A DNA stretch of 50,476 nt from Liminaster sp045576355 (GTDB taxonomy: Bacteria; Bacteroidota; Bacteroidia; Bacteroidales; UBA3663): NCBI GenBank assembly GCA_045576355.1, contig JAZNGG010000035.1, positions 1 through 50,476 of the forward strand, written 5' to 3'. A program made the translations under genes and the position numbers. Shown in pieces: positions 18,710 to 26,536 of this stretch (its first letter is position 1; each line of letters begins with the position of its first letter). The notes under the pieces are model-generated. The model was not told where the DNA came from. It did no database searches and saw only the letters and a list, made by a program, of their open reading frames with translations.

Positions 18710-18757
18710 TTTATTCCTCCGCAAATATACAAAAAATATCAATTACGGAGGAATAAA
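18710..18757 (-). promoter_or_regulatory. 12-bp perfect inverted repeat around a -7 element upstream of the GH2 gene
   Basis: TTTATTCCTCCG (18710-18721) is repeated inverted as CGGAGGAATAAA (18746-18757), separated by 24 bp. The spacer contains TATATTTG on the minus strand (18722-18729), a full -7 match, but no -33 element at the right distance. This is what a regulator-dependent promoter would look like; a transcript from it would reach the GH2 ATG after about 340 nt. Confidence 0.45.
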
Positions 18758-18799
18758 GCTCTATTTATTGACATTTTGGGAAGTTTTTGCGAGAGCGGG

Positions 18800-18925
18800 T
18801 TTGGTTGAAGGGTTGACGGGTTTAAGGTTGAGAGGTTGAAATAATAAACTTCTAAACTTTTAAACCACTAAACCAAACAACGGGCTCCGTCCGCTATGGC
18901 TTCTCTGTTCTCTGTACTCTAACCA
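18800..18925. repeat. Composite octamer repeat, copy 6
   Basis: A compact complete copy: GGTTGAAG-GGTTGACG-GGTTTAAG-GTTGAGAG (18801-18837), AAACTTCTAAAC-TTTTAAACC-CTAAACC, GGGCTCCGTCC, GCTATGGCTTCTCTG and TCTCTGTACTC. It lies away from any start codon. From about 18926 to 19180 there is no gene; a perfect palindrome GTATAATTATAC is at 19086-19097. Confidence 0.7.
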
Positions 18926-19184
18926 TAAAAACCTATGTTAAAAACCGTGAGCTAACGTGAGAAATCCTCTAGCAACAAAGCATCCCCGAAATGAAAGAAA
19001 ACGACAATCCAATTTTATTTTTCTGCCACTCTAAAGCAAACTAACCACTCAAGGTAACTTCAGAAAGGAGTTTTCAAGTGTAACCGTATAATTATACAGC
19101 TACCCATAATTGATAAAGGCAACACGGTTATAATATAACAGACTCGGCTTTAAGAGAATTATAAACATCTATTAACACGCCCTC

Positions 19185-19215
19185 TTGACATCGGCTTTCG
19201 GATGTTGTATCTTTG
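19185..19215 (+). promoter_or_regulatory. Plus-strand promoter with no adjacent gene
   Basis: TTG (19185-19187), 20 bp, TATCTTTG (19208-19215): a full Bacteroidetes consensus. The next plus-strand ORF of note is metK, 450 bp on, which has its own better-placed promoter. The transcript would run into repeat copy 7 and a strong hairpin at 19349-19381. Confidence 0.55.
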
Positions 19216-19216
19216 C

Positions 19217-19340
19217 ATGGTGGGTTTAGGGGTTTAGGGGCTGCGCCTTGCGATGGCTGATGGCAATGGCTTTTGGCTTTGTTTTCTCTTTTCAGTTTTC
19301 AGCTTTCCTCTTGCCTCTTTGCCCTTTCCACTGCCCTTTA
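19217..19340. repeat. Composite octamer repeat, copy 7 (partial)
   Basis: GGTTTAGGGGTTTAGG, then GGGC-TGC-GCCT, GCGATGGCTGATGGCAATGG, TTTTGGCTTTGTTTTC and TTTTCAGTTTTCAGCTTTCC. The CTAAACC block is missing here; a lone CCCCTAAACCAACC remnant is at 19541-19554. Confidence 0.65.
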
Positions 19341-19348
19341 AACGACAA

Positions 19349-19381
19349 ATAGCGAGGATAGATCATGTCTATCTTCGCTAT
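19349..19381 (+). terminator. Strong hairpin downstream of the orphan promoter
   Basis: ATAGCGAGGATAGA (19349-19362) and TCTATCTTCGCTAT (19368-19381) pair over 14 bp with one G-U pair and a 5-nt loop; CATTGTTTTA follows. It could end a short RNA of about 165 nt starting near 19222. Confidence 0.4.
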
Positions 19382-19390
19382 CATTGTTTT

Positions 19391-19544
19391 ATAACGCATT
19401 TATTTCCATTTACTTACGCATTACACATTGTTATTTAACGCAGTCGGTTATCGATGCATAACGCATCGGTATGTGTTATAACGCGCGTAGCCTCGTTATT
19501 AAATGAGCGTATCCTCGTTGCGTCATGAGGGTACAAATAACCCC
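19391..19544. repeat. Degenerate 22-bp periodic repeat upstream of metK
   Basis: The string ACGCA or its near match recurs at 19394, 19416, 19438 and 19461, and a GCGTA-CCTCGTT unit recurs at 19485 and 19507 with a weaker GGGTA at 19529. Spacing is 22 bp except for one 23-bp step. Units have diverged strongly outside these cores. Confidence 0.5.
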
Positions 19545-19606
19545 TAAACCAACCTACCATAGTGAACTTTGCTCATTCCTCTTCTCTCAAATTTCATTAA
19601 GCAAAC

Positions 19607-19637
19607 TTTGTGCTTAAGAAATAATTACCTAACTTTG
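19607..19637 (+). promoter_or_regulatory. Promoter of metK
   Basis: TTTG (19607-19610), 19 bp, TAACTTTG (19630-19637), followed by GC. Start of transcription near 19644 leaves about 27 nt before the ATG at 19671, too short for a SAM riboswitch. Confidence 0.75.
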
Positions 19638-19670
19638 CAGCCGTTAAACTCAGAAAACTCATTACTTACG

Positions 19671-20966
19671 ATGAATTATCTTTTTACCTCCGAATCGGTG
19701 TCAGAAGGACACCCGGACAAAGTGGCTGACCAAATCAGCGATGCACTTCTGGACGAATTTCTTGCACAAGACCCCACATCTAAAGTGGCTTGTGAGACAT
19801 TGGTAACTACCGGTCAGGTCGTTTTGGCAGGAGAAGTCAAGAGTAACGCATACATCGACCTTCTGGAAACAGCTCGTCGGGTAATCAACCGAATCGGATA
19901 TACTCAAGCAGAATATAAATTTGACGGGGACTCCTGCGGTGTCTTTTCCGCGATCCATGAGCAAAGTGCAGACATCAATCGTGGGGTCGAACGCGAAAAT
20001 CCGGTAGAACAAGGTGCCGGGGATCAGGGCATGATGTTCGGTTATGCTACAGACGAGACACCACAGGCAATGCCGCTAACTTTGACTCTCAGTCATCTGT
20101 TGCTCGAAGAGTTGGCTGCTATCCGTCGTGAAGCAAGTCAACCGATGCCTTATCTGCGTCCAGATGCGAAGAGTCAGGTGACGGTGGAGTATGATGATCA
20201 GCATCGCCCTGTCCGTATCCATACAATCGTAATCTCCACTCAGCATGACGAGTTTATCTCTCCGGCTGATACTACTCCGGAGAGCATCGCTGCAGCCGAT
20301 AGTGCTATGCTCGAGAAGATCCGTGAAGATGTGCGTCAGATATTGTTACCCAGAGTGATTGCACGTCTTTCAGAGGAGGTGAAAGCACTTTTTGATGAGC
20401 AACTGATCCTGCATGTTAATCCGACCGGCAAGTTTGTGATCGGAGGTCCTCATGGTGACACCGGACTCACCGGACGAAAGATCATCGTGGACACGTACGG
20501 CGGTCGTGGAGCGCATGGTGGTGGTGCATTCTCCGGCAAGGACCCTAGCAAGGTGGATCGGTCGGCAGCTTATGCAGCCCGACACATCGCCAAAAACCTT
20601 GTTGCTGCCGGAGTCTGCCGCGAGGCCTTGGTGCAAGTGGCTTATGCCATCGGTGTGGCGCAACCCGTGAGTCTCTATGTAAATACGTATGGCACAAGTC
20701 TGGTCCCAATGAGCGATGCAGAGATTTCAGCTCGTGTCGAACAGATATTCGACATGCGTCCTAAAGCCATCGAAGAACGTCTTAAACTCCGTTGCCCCAT
20801 CTATGAGGAGACAGCTTCTTATGGACACTTCGGCAGGGAGCCTCGCATGGTGACCAAGACATTCTCTTCTCGCTATCTACCCAAACCCATCGTTTGCGAA
20901 GTGGAACTCTTTACTTGGGAGAAACTGGACTATGTGGAGAAGATCCGTACAGCTTTTTTCCAATAA
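19671..20966 (+). CDS. metK: S-adenosylmethionine synthase
   Basis: A 431-residue enzyme that makes SAM from methionine and ATP in the cytoplasm. Motifs: SESVSEGHPDKVADQ near the N terminus (ATP and methionine binding), GAGDQGMMFGYA (central hexapeptide region) and GGAFSGKDPSKVDRSAAY (P-loop-like GGGAFSGKD). I start at the ATG at 19671 because MNYLFTSESVSEGHPD is the usual Bacteroidetes start and sits 27 nt after a good promoter; the frame stays open back to 19569, but those 34 codons overlap the promoter. It is the only recognisable plus-strand gene in the window and is convergent with the DUF3826-like gene, with two hairpins between them. Length is normal for the phylum. Confidence 0.97.
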   Translation: MNYLFTSESVSEGHPDKVADQISDALLDEFLAQDPTSKVACETLVTTGQVVLAGEVKSNAYIDLLETARRVINRIGYTQAEYKFDGDSCGVFSAIHEQSADINRGVERENPVEQGAGDQGMMFGYATDETPQAMPLTLTLSHLLLEELAAIRREASQPMPYLRPDAKSQVTVEYDDQHRPVRIHTIVISTQHDEFISPADTTPESIAAADSAMLEKIREDVRQILLPRVIARLSEEVKALFDEQLILHVNPTGKFVIGGPHGDTGLTGRKIIVDTYGGRGAHGGGAFSGKDPSKVDRSAAYAARHIAKNLVAAGVCREALVQVAYAIGVAQPVSLYVNTYGTSLVPMSDAEISARVEQIFDMRPKAIEERLKLRCPIYEETASYGHFGREPRMVTKTFSSRYLPKPIVCEVELFTWEKLDYVEKIRTAFFQ

Positions 20967-21030
20967 TAAAGGTGAGCCAATCTAAGAAATTATAATCTTA
21001 GAATAACATTATATTACAGAGAAAAATTAT

Positions 21031-21065
21031 ACCGGGCACCATTAATAAATATATCGGTGTCCGGT
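21031..21065 (+). terminator. Terminator hairpin after metK
   Basis: ACCGGGCACC and GGTGTCCGGT pair over 10 bp with one G-U; TAATTTT follows. The loop is AT-rich. Confidence 0.6.
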
Positions 21066-21073
21066 AATTTTAA

Positions 21074-21113
21074 AAAGGGCTGTATCAAAAACTATTATTT
21101 GACACTGCCCTTT
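21074..21113. terminator. Bidirectional terminator between metK and the DUF3826-like gene
   Basis: Arms AAAGGGCTGTATCAAA and TTTGACACTGCCCTTT pair at 14 of 16 positions with an AT-rich loop. The A/T flanks serve both strands of this convergent pair. Confidence 0.6.
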
Positions 21114-21150
21114 ATGTGTTATTATAAGTTCTCTCTATATTCGGTCAAGG

Positions 21151-21828
21151 TTATTTAGCCTGTTTTCTTGCCTCAATCCGTTTATACCACTCCTCGCGCT
21201 CTTTAGTCAGATCATACCCCCTTTTGGAGAGATAATTATTGATCCTTCCTTTGTACTTACCGAAGACCTCATGTTTCTTTTTTGAACTTTCGGCATCGAC
21301 AGCCAATTCGCGAGCCTCTTTCAGCCATGCCAGGATCTGAGCCTTCTCTTCGTCAGTCAGCGAGGGGATCATGTCTATGGTGGCATCATAAGTCACCTTG
21401 ACAACACCAAAAGTCATCCCGTCCTTGACTGCTTCTACTTTATCTTCATCCAGGAAGAGAGACAGAGCTGCCGGGAAAGCAAAGTGCGAACGATAGAGAC
21501 GACTGTCTGCCTCCATACGAGCAGCCTCGATAGCAGCTTTTTTGGCACTGCCGGTCAAAGAGTCTTTAGCAAATTTCTCCTTGGCATCACGAGCGTCGTA
21601 GATGTCATTCAACTCGAAATAACGATTGGCGATGATGTTGCAAACCTGTTCTGCCACTTTAGCATCAGCTATGTCGAGTTTATCAACAATTTTTGCCGAA
21701 CGGCCCACGATGGTACGCACATAGGCAGTGTCTCTGCCCTCAGTCTTTAGAGCCACTTCTTGTGCGTGCAGAGATGCGCCGCACAAGAAGGTTATAAGGA
21801 GAAACGAAAGAATATGTTTAACTTTCAT
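21151..21828 (-). CDS. DUF3826-like secreted protein
   Basis: The product has 225 residues with a signal peptide ending LHAQ. The mature part is mostly helical and charged: YVRTIVGRSAKIVDKLDIAD, IIANRYFELNDIYDARD, a Lys/Ala-rich middle, VTYDATIDMIPSLTDEEKAQILAW, and a C-terminal FGKYKGRINNYLSKRGYDLTKEREEW. This is the wording I associate with DUF3826, a Bacteroidetes family commonly found beside pectin or other polysaccharide-degrading genes; its function is not established. It lies 28 bp downstream of the pectate lyase gene, so the two are probably co-transcribed and act together in the periplasm or at the surface. There is no lipobox. Confidence 0.82.
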   Translation of the reverse strand: MKVKHILSFLLITFLCGASLHAQEVALKTEGRDTAYVRTIVGRSAKIVDKLDIADAKVAEQVCNIIANRYFELNDIYDARDAKEKFAKDSLTGSAKKAAIEAARMEADSRLYRSHFAFPAALSLFLDEDKVEAVKDGMTFGVVKVTYDATIDMIPSLTDEEKAQILAWLKEARELAVDAESSKKKHEVFGKYKGRINNYLSKRGYDLTKEREEWYKRIEARKQAK

Positions 21829-21856
21829 GTATTTTTCTCTTTAATTCTCGCTATCA

Positions 21857-23587
21857 TCAGAGAGATCCGCGAGCGCCCAAAGTGTCGTAGTTGTTGTTGA
21901 GATCTGTCCAGTCGATGCGAGTTTTGGTAGAAATACCATTGATATACTTCTCGATATTGGTATAACCATCACCATTGATATCGCCGTTAGCATCAGAAGC
22001 GTCGTTGGGGTTCAGACCATTAGCAGTCTCCCAAGCATCCGGCATACCATCACTGTCGCTATCCAAACGTGGTTCACCCTTATACTCCGGATAACCACCC
22101 ATCTGAAGAGGATCAGTGATAATACCTAATTTATAAGAATCCTTAGCCATACGACGATACTTGAATGTGCCATCCTCTGCTTGAGACTTCGGATGCAATC
22201 CGGATACATCACCGTGATGCTTTTTAGCCAACTTCTCGTCATAATAAGGCTTACCGGTGCGTACCTCTTCGATAATGCGTTGATCGACAATGTCTCGACA
22301 TGGGATAGTAGCACCTGCATTATTAAGAACATAGTCATAAGACTCTTTAGCAGACATGATGCGAACATAAGGCATCTCAAATGGCTCTTTAGAGCGCATC
22401 AATGCCGTATATCCATCAGTATTACCTTGAGACTCGATCTGGATACCTCCGGCCCAGTTGTCAGCAGAGATTTCCGGATGACCCTCCATGATGTTACCAT
22501 CTGCATAGACACGTCCATAAACCTTGCGATTCAACTTGCTACGTCCTGCCTCCGGCTTTAAGATGCGATGACCTACGGAGTTATCTTGTGTAGCAGGACC
22601 CGGCTTGTAATAGTTGTTGATCATGTTATACATAGCAGTGTAGTCGCCACCATCAGAAGAACGATGCACCCAATTGTAAACCACATTGTTTACGAAGTTG
22701 AAAATACCATTCCAACCGATCGAAGGATTACGTCCGGTATTGGATGACCAAAGGTTACGCATGAAAGCACAATTCTCTCCACCGAGTGTGCTACCGAAAG
22801 AGTGGTTATAAGTATCCAATGCCTTGGCTGAAATAGTGTTCTGGATAGTAACATTGACTGTCGGATACTTCTCTGCCTTAGCTTCATACTGACCTTCGCT
22901 TGGATCATACATATGGCGATAGAAGGAGATGTTTTCATCGAGACCCCACTCACAAGAGCAGTGGTCGATCATAATATTGCCCACCGGATTGCCACCGAAA
23001 GAGTCCTCACGATGCCAAACACGAGTATCGCCGCGACGGAAACGCATGTGACGCACGATCACGTCATGAGTATTAACCTGGAAAGATTCGCCAGCGATGC
23101 AGATACCATCTCCGGGAGCTGTCTGTCCGGCAATGGTAATATAGGGAGCACGCACATTGATCGGTGTCTCCAAACGGATGATACCGGACACATTAAAGAC
23201 TACGATACGAGCGCCACCGGTCTCACAAGCCTCACGGAATGATCCGGGTCCACGATCGTTTAGGTTAGTAACCGTGATCACCTTACCGCCACGGCCACCT
23301 AAAGTGTACATACCGCCACCCTCTGCTCCGGGGAATGCCGGGATCTTAGCCTGCGGAAGGTCATAAGGGCGCTTTGCCCATGGGATATAAGGACGACCAG
23401 CTTCAGCCTCCTGCATGATAATCGGATAAGCTTTCTCCCAAGCTTGATCAGACAAAGTTTTTTCACGATCTTTCATGGCCTTCAATTCTGCGGCTGCCTC
23501 ATCTGTCAACTGCGGATATTGAGCATAGACCATCATAGAAGATGCTGCAAACCCACAAGCAACAAGTAAACTCTTTAGGATTTTCAT
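21857..23587 (-). CDS. Pectate lyase (PL1-like) with C-terminal EF-hand-like calcium segment
   Basis: The product has 576 residues with a signal peptide ending MMVYAQ. After a helical linker (about 25-80) the right-handed beta-helix starts at AFPGAEGGGMYTLGGRGGKVITVTNL. It includes GPGSFREACETGGARIVVFNVSG, the calcium-site region IMIDHCSCEWGLDENIS and SSNTGRNPSIGWN, whose arginine is a candidate catalytic base. The C-terminal 60 residues hold an EF-hand/dockerin-like pair: DSDSDGMPDAWE and DINGDGYTNIEKYING. The enzyme would cleave polygalacturonate by beta-elimination with calcium outside the cytoplasm. No cohesin partner is expected here; such segments are common at the ends of Bacteroidetes lyases. 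First gene of an operon with the DUF3826-like gene; TATATTTG at 23620-23627 is a likely -7 element. Confidence 0.9.
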   Translation of the reverse strand: MKILKSLLVACGFAASSMMVYAQYPQLTDEAAAELKAMKDREKTLSDQAWEKAYPIIMQEAEAGRPYIPWAKRPYDLPQAKIPAFPGAEGGGMYTLGGRGGKVITVTNLNDRGPGSFREACETGGARIVVFNVSGIIRLETPINVRAPYITIAGQTAPGDGICIAGESFQVNTHDVIVRHMRFRRGDTRVWHREDSFGGNPVGNIMIDHCSCEWGLDENISFYRHMYDPSEGQYEAKAEKYPTVNVTIQNTISAKALDTYNHSFGSTLGGENCAFMRNLWSSNTGRNPSIGWNGIFNFVNNVVYNWVHRSSDGGDYTAMYNMINNYYKPGPATQDNSVGHRILKPEAGRSKLNRKVYGRVYADGNIMEGHPEISADNWAGGIQIESQGNTDGYTALMRSKEPFEMPYVRIMSAKESYDYVLNNAGATIPCRDIVDQRIIEEVRTGKPYYDEKLAKKHHGDVSGLHPKSQAEDGTFKYRRMAKDSYKLGIITDPLQMGGYPEYKGEPRLDSDSDGMPDAWETANGLNPNDASDANGDINGDGYTNIEKYINGISTKTRIDWTDLNNNYDTLGARGSL

Positions 23588-23619
23588 AAGTATAGAATTT
23601 ATTTAAAATAGACTTCGCG

Positions 23620-23627
23620 CAAATATA
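23620..23627 (-). promoter_or_regulatory. Likely -7 element of the pectate lyase operon
   Basis: TATATTTG on the minus strand, about 33 bp before the ATG. No TTTG is found 19-21 bp further upstream, so the promoter may need an activator. Confidence 0.4.
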
Positions 23628-23813
23628 TATATATTTATTTAATTTCAGCACATAAGTGATTACTTTTATTAAAAATTTAACATATTGATTTATAATTCTG
23701 TCCGCACACTCACTTCTCTATTCTATCCGATTAAAGCCCAATCGGTCATTAGACCAGAATTAAAACGTAATGCAATCCCATACGCAGATTCCACAACAAG
23801 TGTCATCGGATAG

Positions 23814-23855
23814 AAAAACTCGGTGCGTGGCGACATACCACACACCGAGTTTTTT
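23814..23855 (-). terminator. Terminator of the leucine operon
   Basis: Arms ACTCGGTGCGTGG and CCACACACCGAGT pair at 12 of 13 positions, flanked by A5 and T6 runs, so it can act on both strands. It lies 41 bp after the leuB stop codon. The rest of 23628-23895 holds no gene; a small CCGATT/AATCGG inverted repeat is at 23727-23745. Confidence 0.85.
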
Positions 23856-23895
23856 ACAATTTTTGGCTTATATACTATTTCGGTACCCTTCATTA

Positions 23896-24957
23896 TTATG
23901 CCTGGCGGATATAATTGACGATCCACTCGCCCACTTCCTTCGTGCCATATTGCGCACCACCTTCCACCTGTATTTCCGGAGTACGGACATTTTGGTCAAG
24001 TGAGGCATCGACAGCCTGTCGGATCAATGCACCCTCTTCACGAAGATCGAAATGCTCAAACAGCATAGCACAAGAGAGGATCTGAGCTAAAGGATTGGCA
24101 ATATTAAGACCCTTAGCCTGAGGCCATGAACCATGGATCGGCTCAAAGACAGGAGTATGTTCGCCGGTAGATGCGGACGGGAGCAGACCCATCGAACCGG
24201 TAATAACCGATCCCTCGTCTGTCAAAATATCTCCAAAGGTGTTTTCAGTCACCATCACATCAAAGAATCCCGGATCCTGAATCATGCGCATCGCTGCATT
24301 GTCCACATACATATAGTCCGTATTCACCTCCGGATATTGAGGAGCCATCTCCTGTGCGATCTGTCTCCACAGACGGGAAGAGGCAAGAACGTTAGCCTTA
24401 TCCACCACTGTGAGATGTTTACGACGACGCATCGCATAGTCAAAAGCGACGCGGAGGATGCGTTCGATCTCCGGACGAGTGTAGTAATTGGTGTCGTATG
24501 CCTTCTCGTTATCCTGATATTTCTCTCCGAAATACATTCCTCCGGTCAACTCGCGGATGCAGATAAAGTCAGCTCCACGGACAATTTCCTCCTTGAGAGG
24601 GGACTTATGGATGAGACAGTCAAATGTCTGCACGGGACGAATGTTGGCATAAAGTCCGAGACGCTTACGCATAGCGAGCAAACCCTGCTCAGGACGCACT
24701 TTAGCTGTCGGATCATTATCAAACTTAGGATCACCCACCGAAGCAAAGAGGACTGCGTCGGCATCCATACAGGCTTGATAGGTCTCTTCGGGGAAAGGAT
24801 CACCGACGGCATCGATGGCAGCAGCTCCACAGAGAGCACGCTGATAGCTGAGTTGGTGACCAAACTTGTCGCAGACAGCTTGCATGACAGCCAAGCCCTG
24901 CTCGATGATTTCCGGTCCGATACCATCGCCCGGAAGTACGGCTAATTTGAGTTTCAT
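23896..24957 (-). CDS. leuB: 3-isopropylmalate dehydrogenase
   Basis: A 353-residue NAD-dependent beta-decarboxylating dehydrogenase, third step of leucine synthesis. It starts MKLKLAVLPGDGIGPEI, has FDYAMRRRKHLTVVDKANVL, the metal-binding DEGSVITGSMGLLPSAS region and EPIHGSWPQAKGLNIANPLAQ. The EPIHGS stretch matches LeuB, although its WPQA replaces the more common APDIA. The same enzyme can act on erythro-3-methylmalate in the citramalate route to isoleucine. It is the last gene of the five-gene leucine operon (15-bp gap to the previous gene) and is followed by a strong terminator. Confidence 0.95.
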   Translation of the reverse strand: MKLKLAVLPGDGIGPEIIEQGLAVMQAVCDKFGHQLSYQRALCGAAAIDAVGDPFPEETYQACMDADAVLFASVGDPKFDNDPTAKVRPEQGLLAMRKRLGLYANIRPVQTFDCLIHKSPLKEEIVRGADFICIRELTGGMYFGEKYQDNEKAYDTNYYTRPEIERILRVAFDYAMRRRKHLTVVDKANVLASSRLWRQIAQEMAPQYPEVNTDYMYVDNAAMRMIQDPGFFDVMVTENTFGDILTDEGSVITGSMGLLPSASTGEHTPVFEPIHGSWPQAKGLNIANPLAQILSCAMLFEHFDLREEGALIRQAVDASLDQNVRTPEIQVEGGAQYGTKEVGEWIVNYIRQA

Positions 24958-24972
24958 ATCTGTATAACTGAA

Positions 24973-26511
24973 TTATTTATTATCGATCTGTCTTTCGTTC
25001 TCCAAAATGTTCAGCATTTTGATGGTAGCCTTAATGGCAGCCTCTGTCTGGTCAGCGTCAAGGCCGCGTGTGCGATAGACCTTTCCCTCAAATGACCAGG
25101 TGATCGCTGTCTGAACAAGCGCATCAGTGCGTCCTCCGGGAGGAATCGTAGTGGCATAGTCGGTAAGGAAAGGGAAACTGCGCTGCAAGCGATCCCGATA
25201 AATGTGTCTGACTGCACGAACAAACGCGTCAAACTGTCCGTCTCCCGAAGCATTTTCTTCATAAGCCACACCATTGATCTCCATCTTAACACAAGCCATC
25301 GGTTTGAGCCCGAATGCCGTAGAGACCATATAACTCATCAGCTGGACCTTATCTGACGGAGTGTCATGATGCAGCACGTCTCCGATGATGTACGGGAGAT
25401 CTTCGGGGGTGACAAGTTCCTTTTTGTCTCCCAATTCGTTGATGCGTCGGGTCACCTTACGCATGGACTCATCATCGAGGTGAATCCCCATCGCCTCTAA
25501 GTTACGCTCGATATTGGCTTTACCGGACATCTTACCCAAAGCATATTCGCGAGTTCTGCCGAAACGCTCCGGGAGGAGGTCGTTATAATAGAGTTTGTTT
25601 TTCTTATCTCCATCAGCATGAACACCTGCGCACTGAGTAAAAACGTTTTCACCGACAATGGGTGCACCTGCCGCACATCGAATGCCGGAGTAAGACTCAA
25701 CCATCCGCGAGATGGCATTAAAACTCTCCTCTTTGACTTGGCTTTTAACCTTGGCTAAGTCGTGAAGGACCGCGATGACAGATGAGAGAGAGGCATTGCC
25801 TGCCCGCTCTCCGAGACCATTGACCGTGCAATGCACCCCTTGACAACCGGCTTCGACAGCAGCAAGGACATTAGCAACCGCTAAATCATAGTCATTATGG
25901 GCATGAAAATCAAAGTGAAGGTCCGGATAACGCTGACACATCTCTCCGAAGACACTGCGCGTAATGCGGGGGGAAAGGATCCCTAATGTGTCCGGGAGCA
26001 TAAACCGACGAATCGGAAGATCTCTCAGGGTGTCAATCATCTCATAGACATACTGCGGAGAAGCCAAAATCCCGTTGCTCCAGTCCTCCAGATAAAGATT
26101 GACCATCAGTCCCCGAGCAGAAGCAGCAAGAACATCGCGGCGCACGTCGTCCCAATGCTCGCGTGGGCTCTTTTTCAACTGTTGTTCGCAGTGTTTAAGC
26201 GAACCTTTGGCCAAAAGATTGATCACCTTACAACCAGCCTGACAGATCCAGTCGATGCTGGCTCCATTATCGACAAAACCCAATACCTCGACGCGCTCTA
26301 AATATCCATGCTCAGTGGCCCAAGCTGCCACTTTGGAGACACTTTCAAACTCCCCTTGTGACACTCGGGCAGAAGCGATCTCGATGCGATCCACTCCGAC
26401 CTCGACCAAAAGTGTCCGGGCAATAGAGAGTTTTTCCAAGGCAGAAAATGCTACACCGGAAGTCTGTTCGCCATCGCGAAGTGTGGTATCTAAAATCTCT
26501 ATGTTTACCAT
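24973..26511 (-). CDS. Second LeuA-type enzyme: citramalate synthase or alpha-isopropylmalate synthase paralogue
   Basis: A 512-residue HMGL-like acyltransferase with C-terminal LeuA regulatory domain. The catalytic start is ILDTTLRDGEQTSGV (6-20); the metal-binding pair is in DFHAHND; GLGERAGNASL follows. The C-terminal third (about 395-505) has the LeuA dimer fold (GDGQFDAFVRAVRHIY). I start at the ATG at 26511; the frame extends to 26601, but that part overlaps leuD out of frame and has no resemblance to the family. In Bacteroides-type leu operons a second leuA-like gene sits at exactly this place. Its sequence fits citramalate synthase (pyruvate plus acetyl-CoA, toward isoleucine) as well as a 2-isopropylmalate synthase; the substrate cannot be decided by eye. 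It lies 25 bp after leuD. Confidence 0.85.
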   Translation of the reverse strand: MVNIEILDTTLRDGEQTSGVAFSALEKLSIARTLLVEVGVDRIEIASARVSQGEFESVSKVAAWATEHGYLERVEVLGFVDNGASIDWICQAGCKVINLLAKGSLKHCEQQLKKSPREHWDDVRRDVLAASARGLMVNLYLEDWSNGILASPQYVYEMIDTLRDLPIRRFMLPDTLGILSPRITRSVFGEMCQRYPDLHFDFHAHNDYDLAVANVLAAVEAGCQGVHCTVNGLGERAGNASLSSVIAVLHDLAKVKSQVKEESFNAISRMVESYSGIRCAAGAPIVGENVFTQCAGVHADGDKKNKLYYNDLLPERFGRTREYALGKMSGKANIERNLEAMGIHLDDESMRKVTRRINELGDKKELVTPEDLPYIIGDVLHHDTPSDKVQLMSYMVSTAFGLKPMACVKMEINGVAYEENASGDGQFDAFVRAVRHIYRDRLQRSFPFLTDYATTIPPGGRTDALVQTAITWSFEGKVYRTRGLDADQTEAAIKATIKMLNILENERQIDNK

Positions 26512-26536
26512 AATTATGGTTTTAGAGTGTCGGGGA

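Noticed and set aside
19638..19670. SAM riboswitch upstream of metK
   Set aside because: The leader from the consensus promoter is only about 27 nt, and no SAM-aptamer-like fold is visible in it.
18374..19670. tRNA or rRNA gene in the 1.3-kb gap
   Set aside because: No cloverleaf or rRNA-like stretch was found; the gap is explained by repeats, hairpins and promoters.
21857..22100. Cellulosome dockerin on the pectate lyase
   Set aside because: The calcium-binding segment resembles a dockerin, but such EF-hand pairs are common on Bacteroidetes lyases and no cohesin is present.
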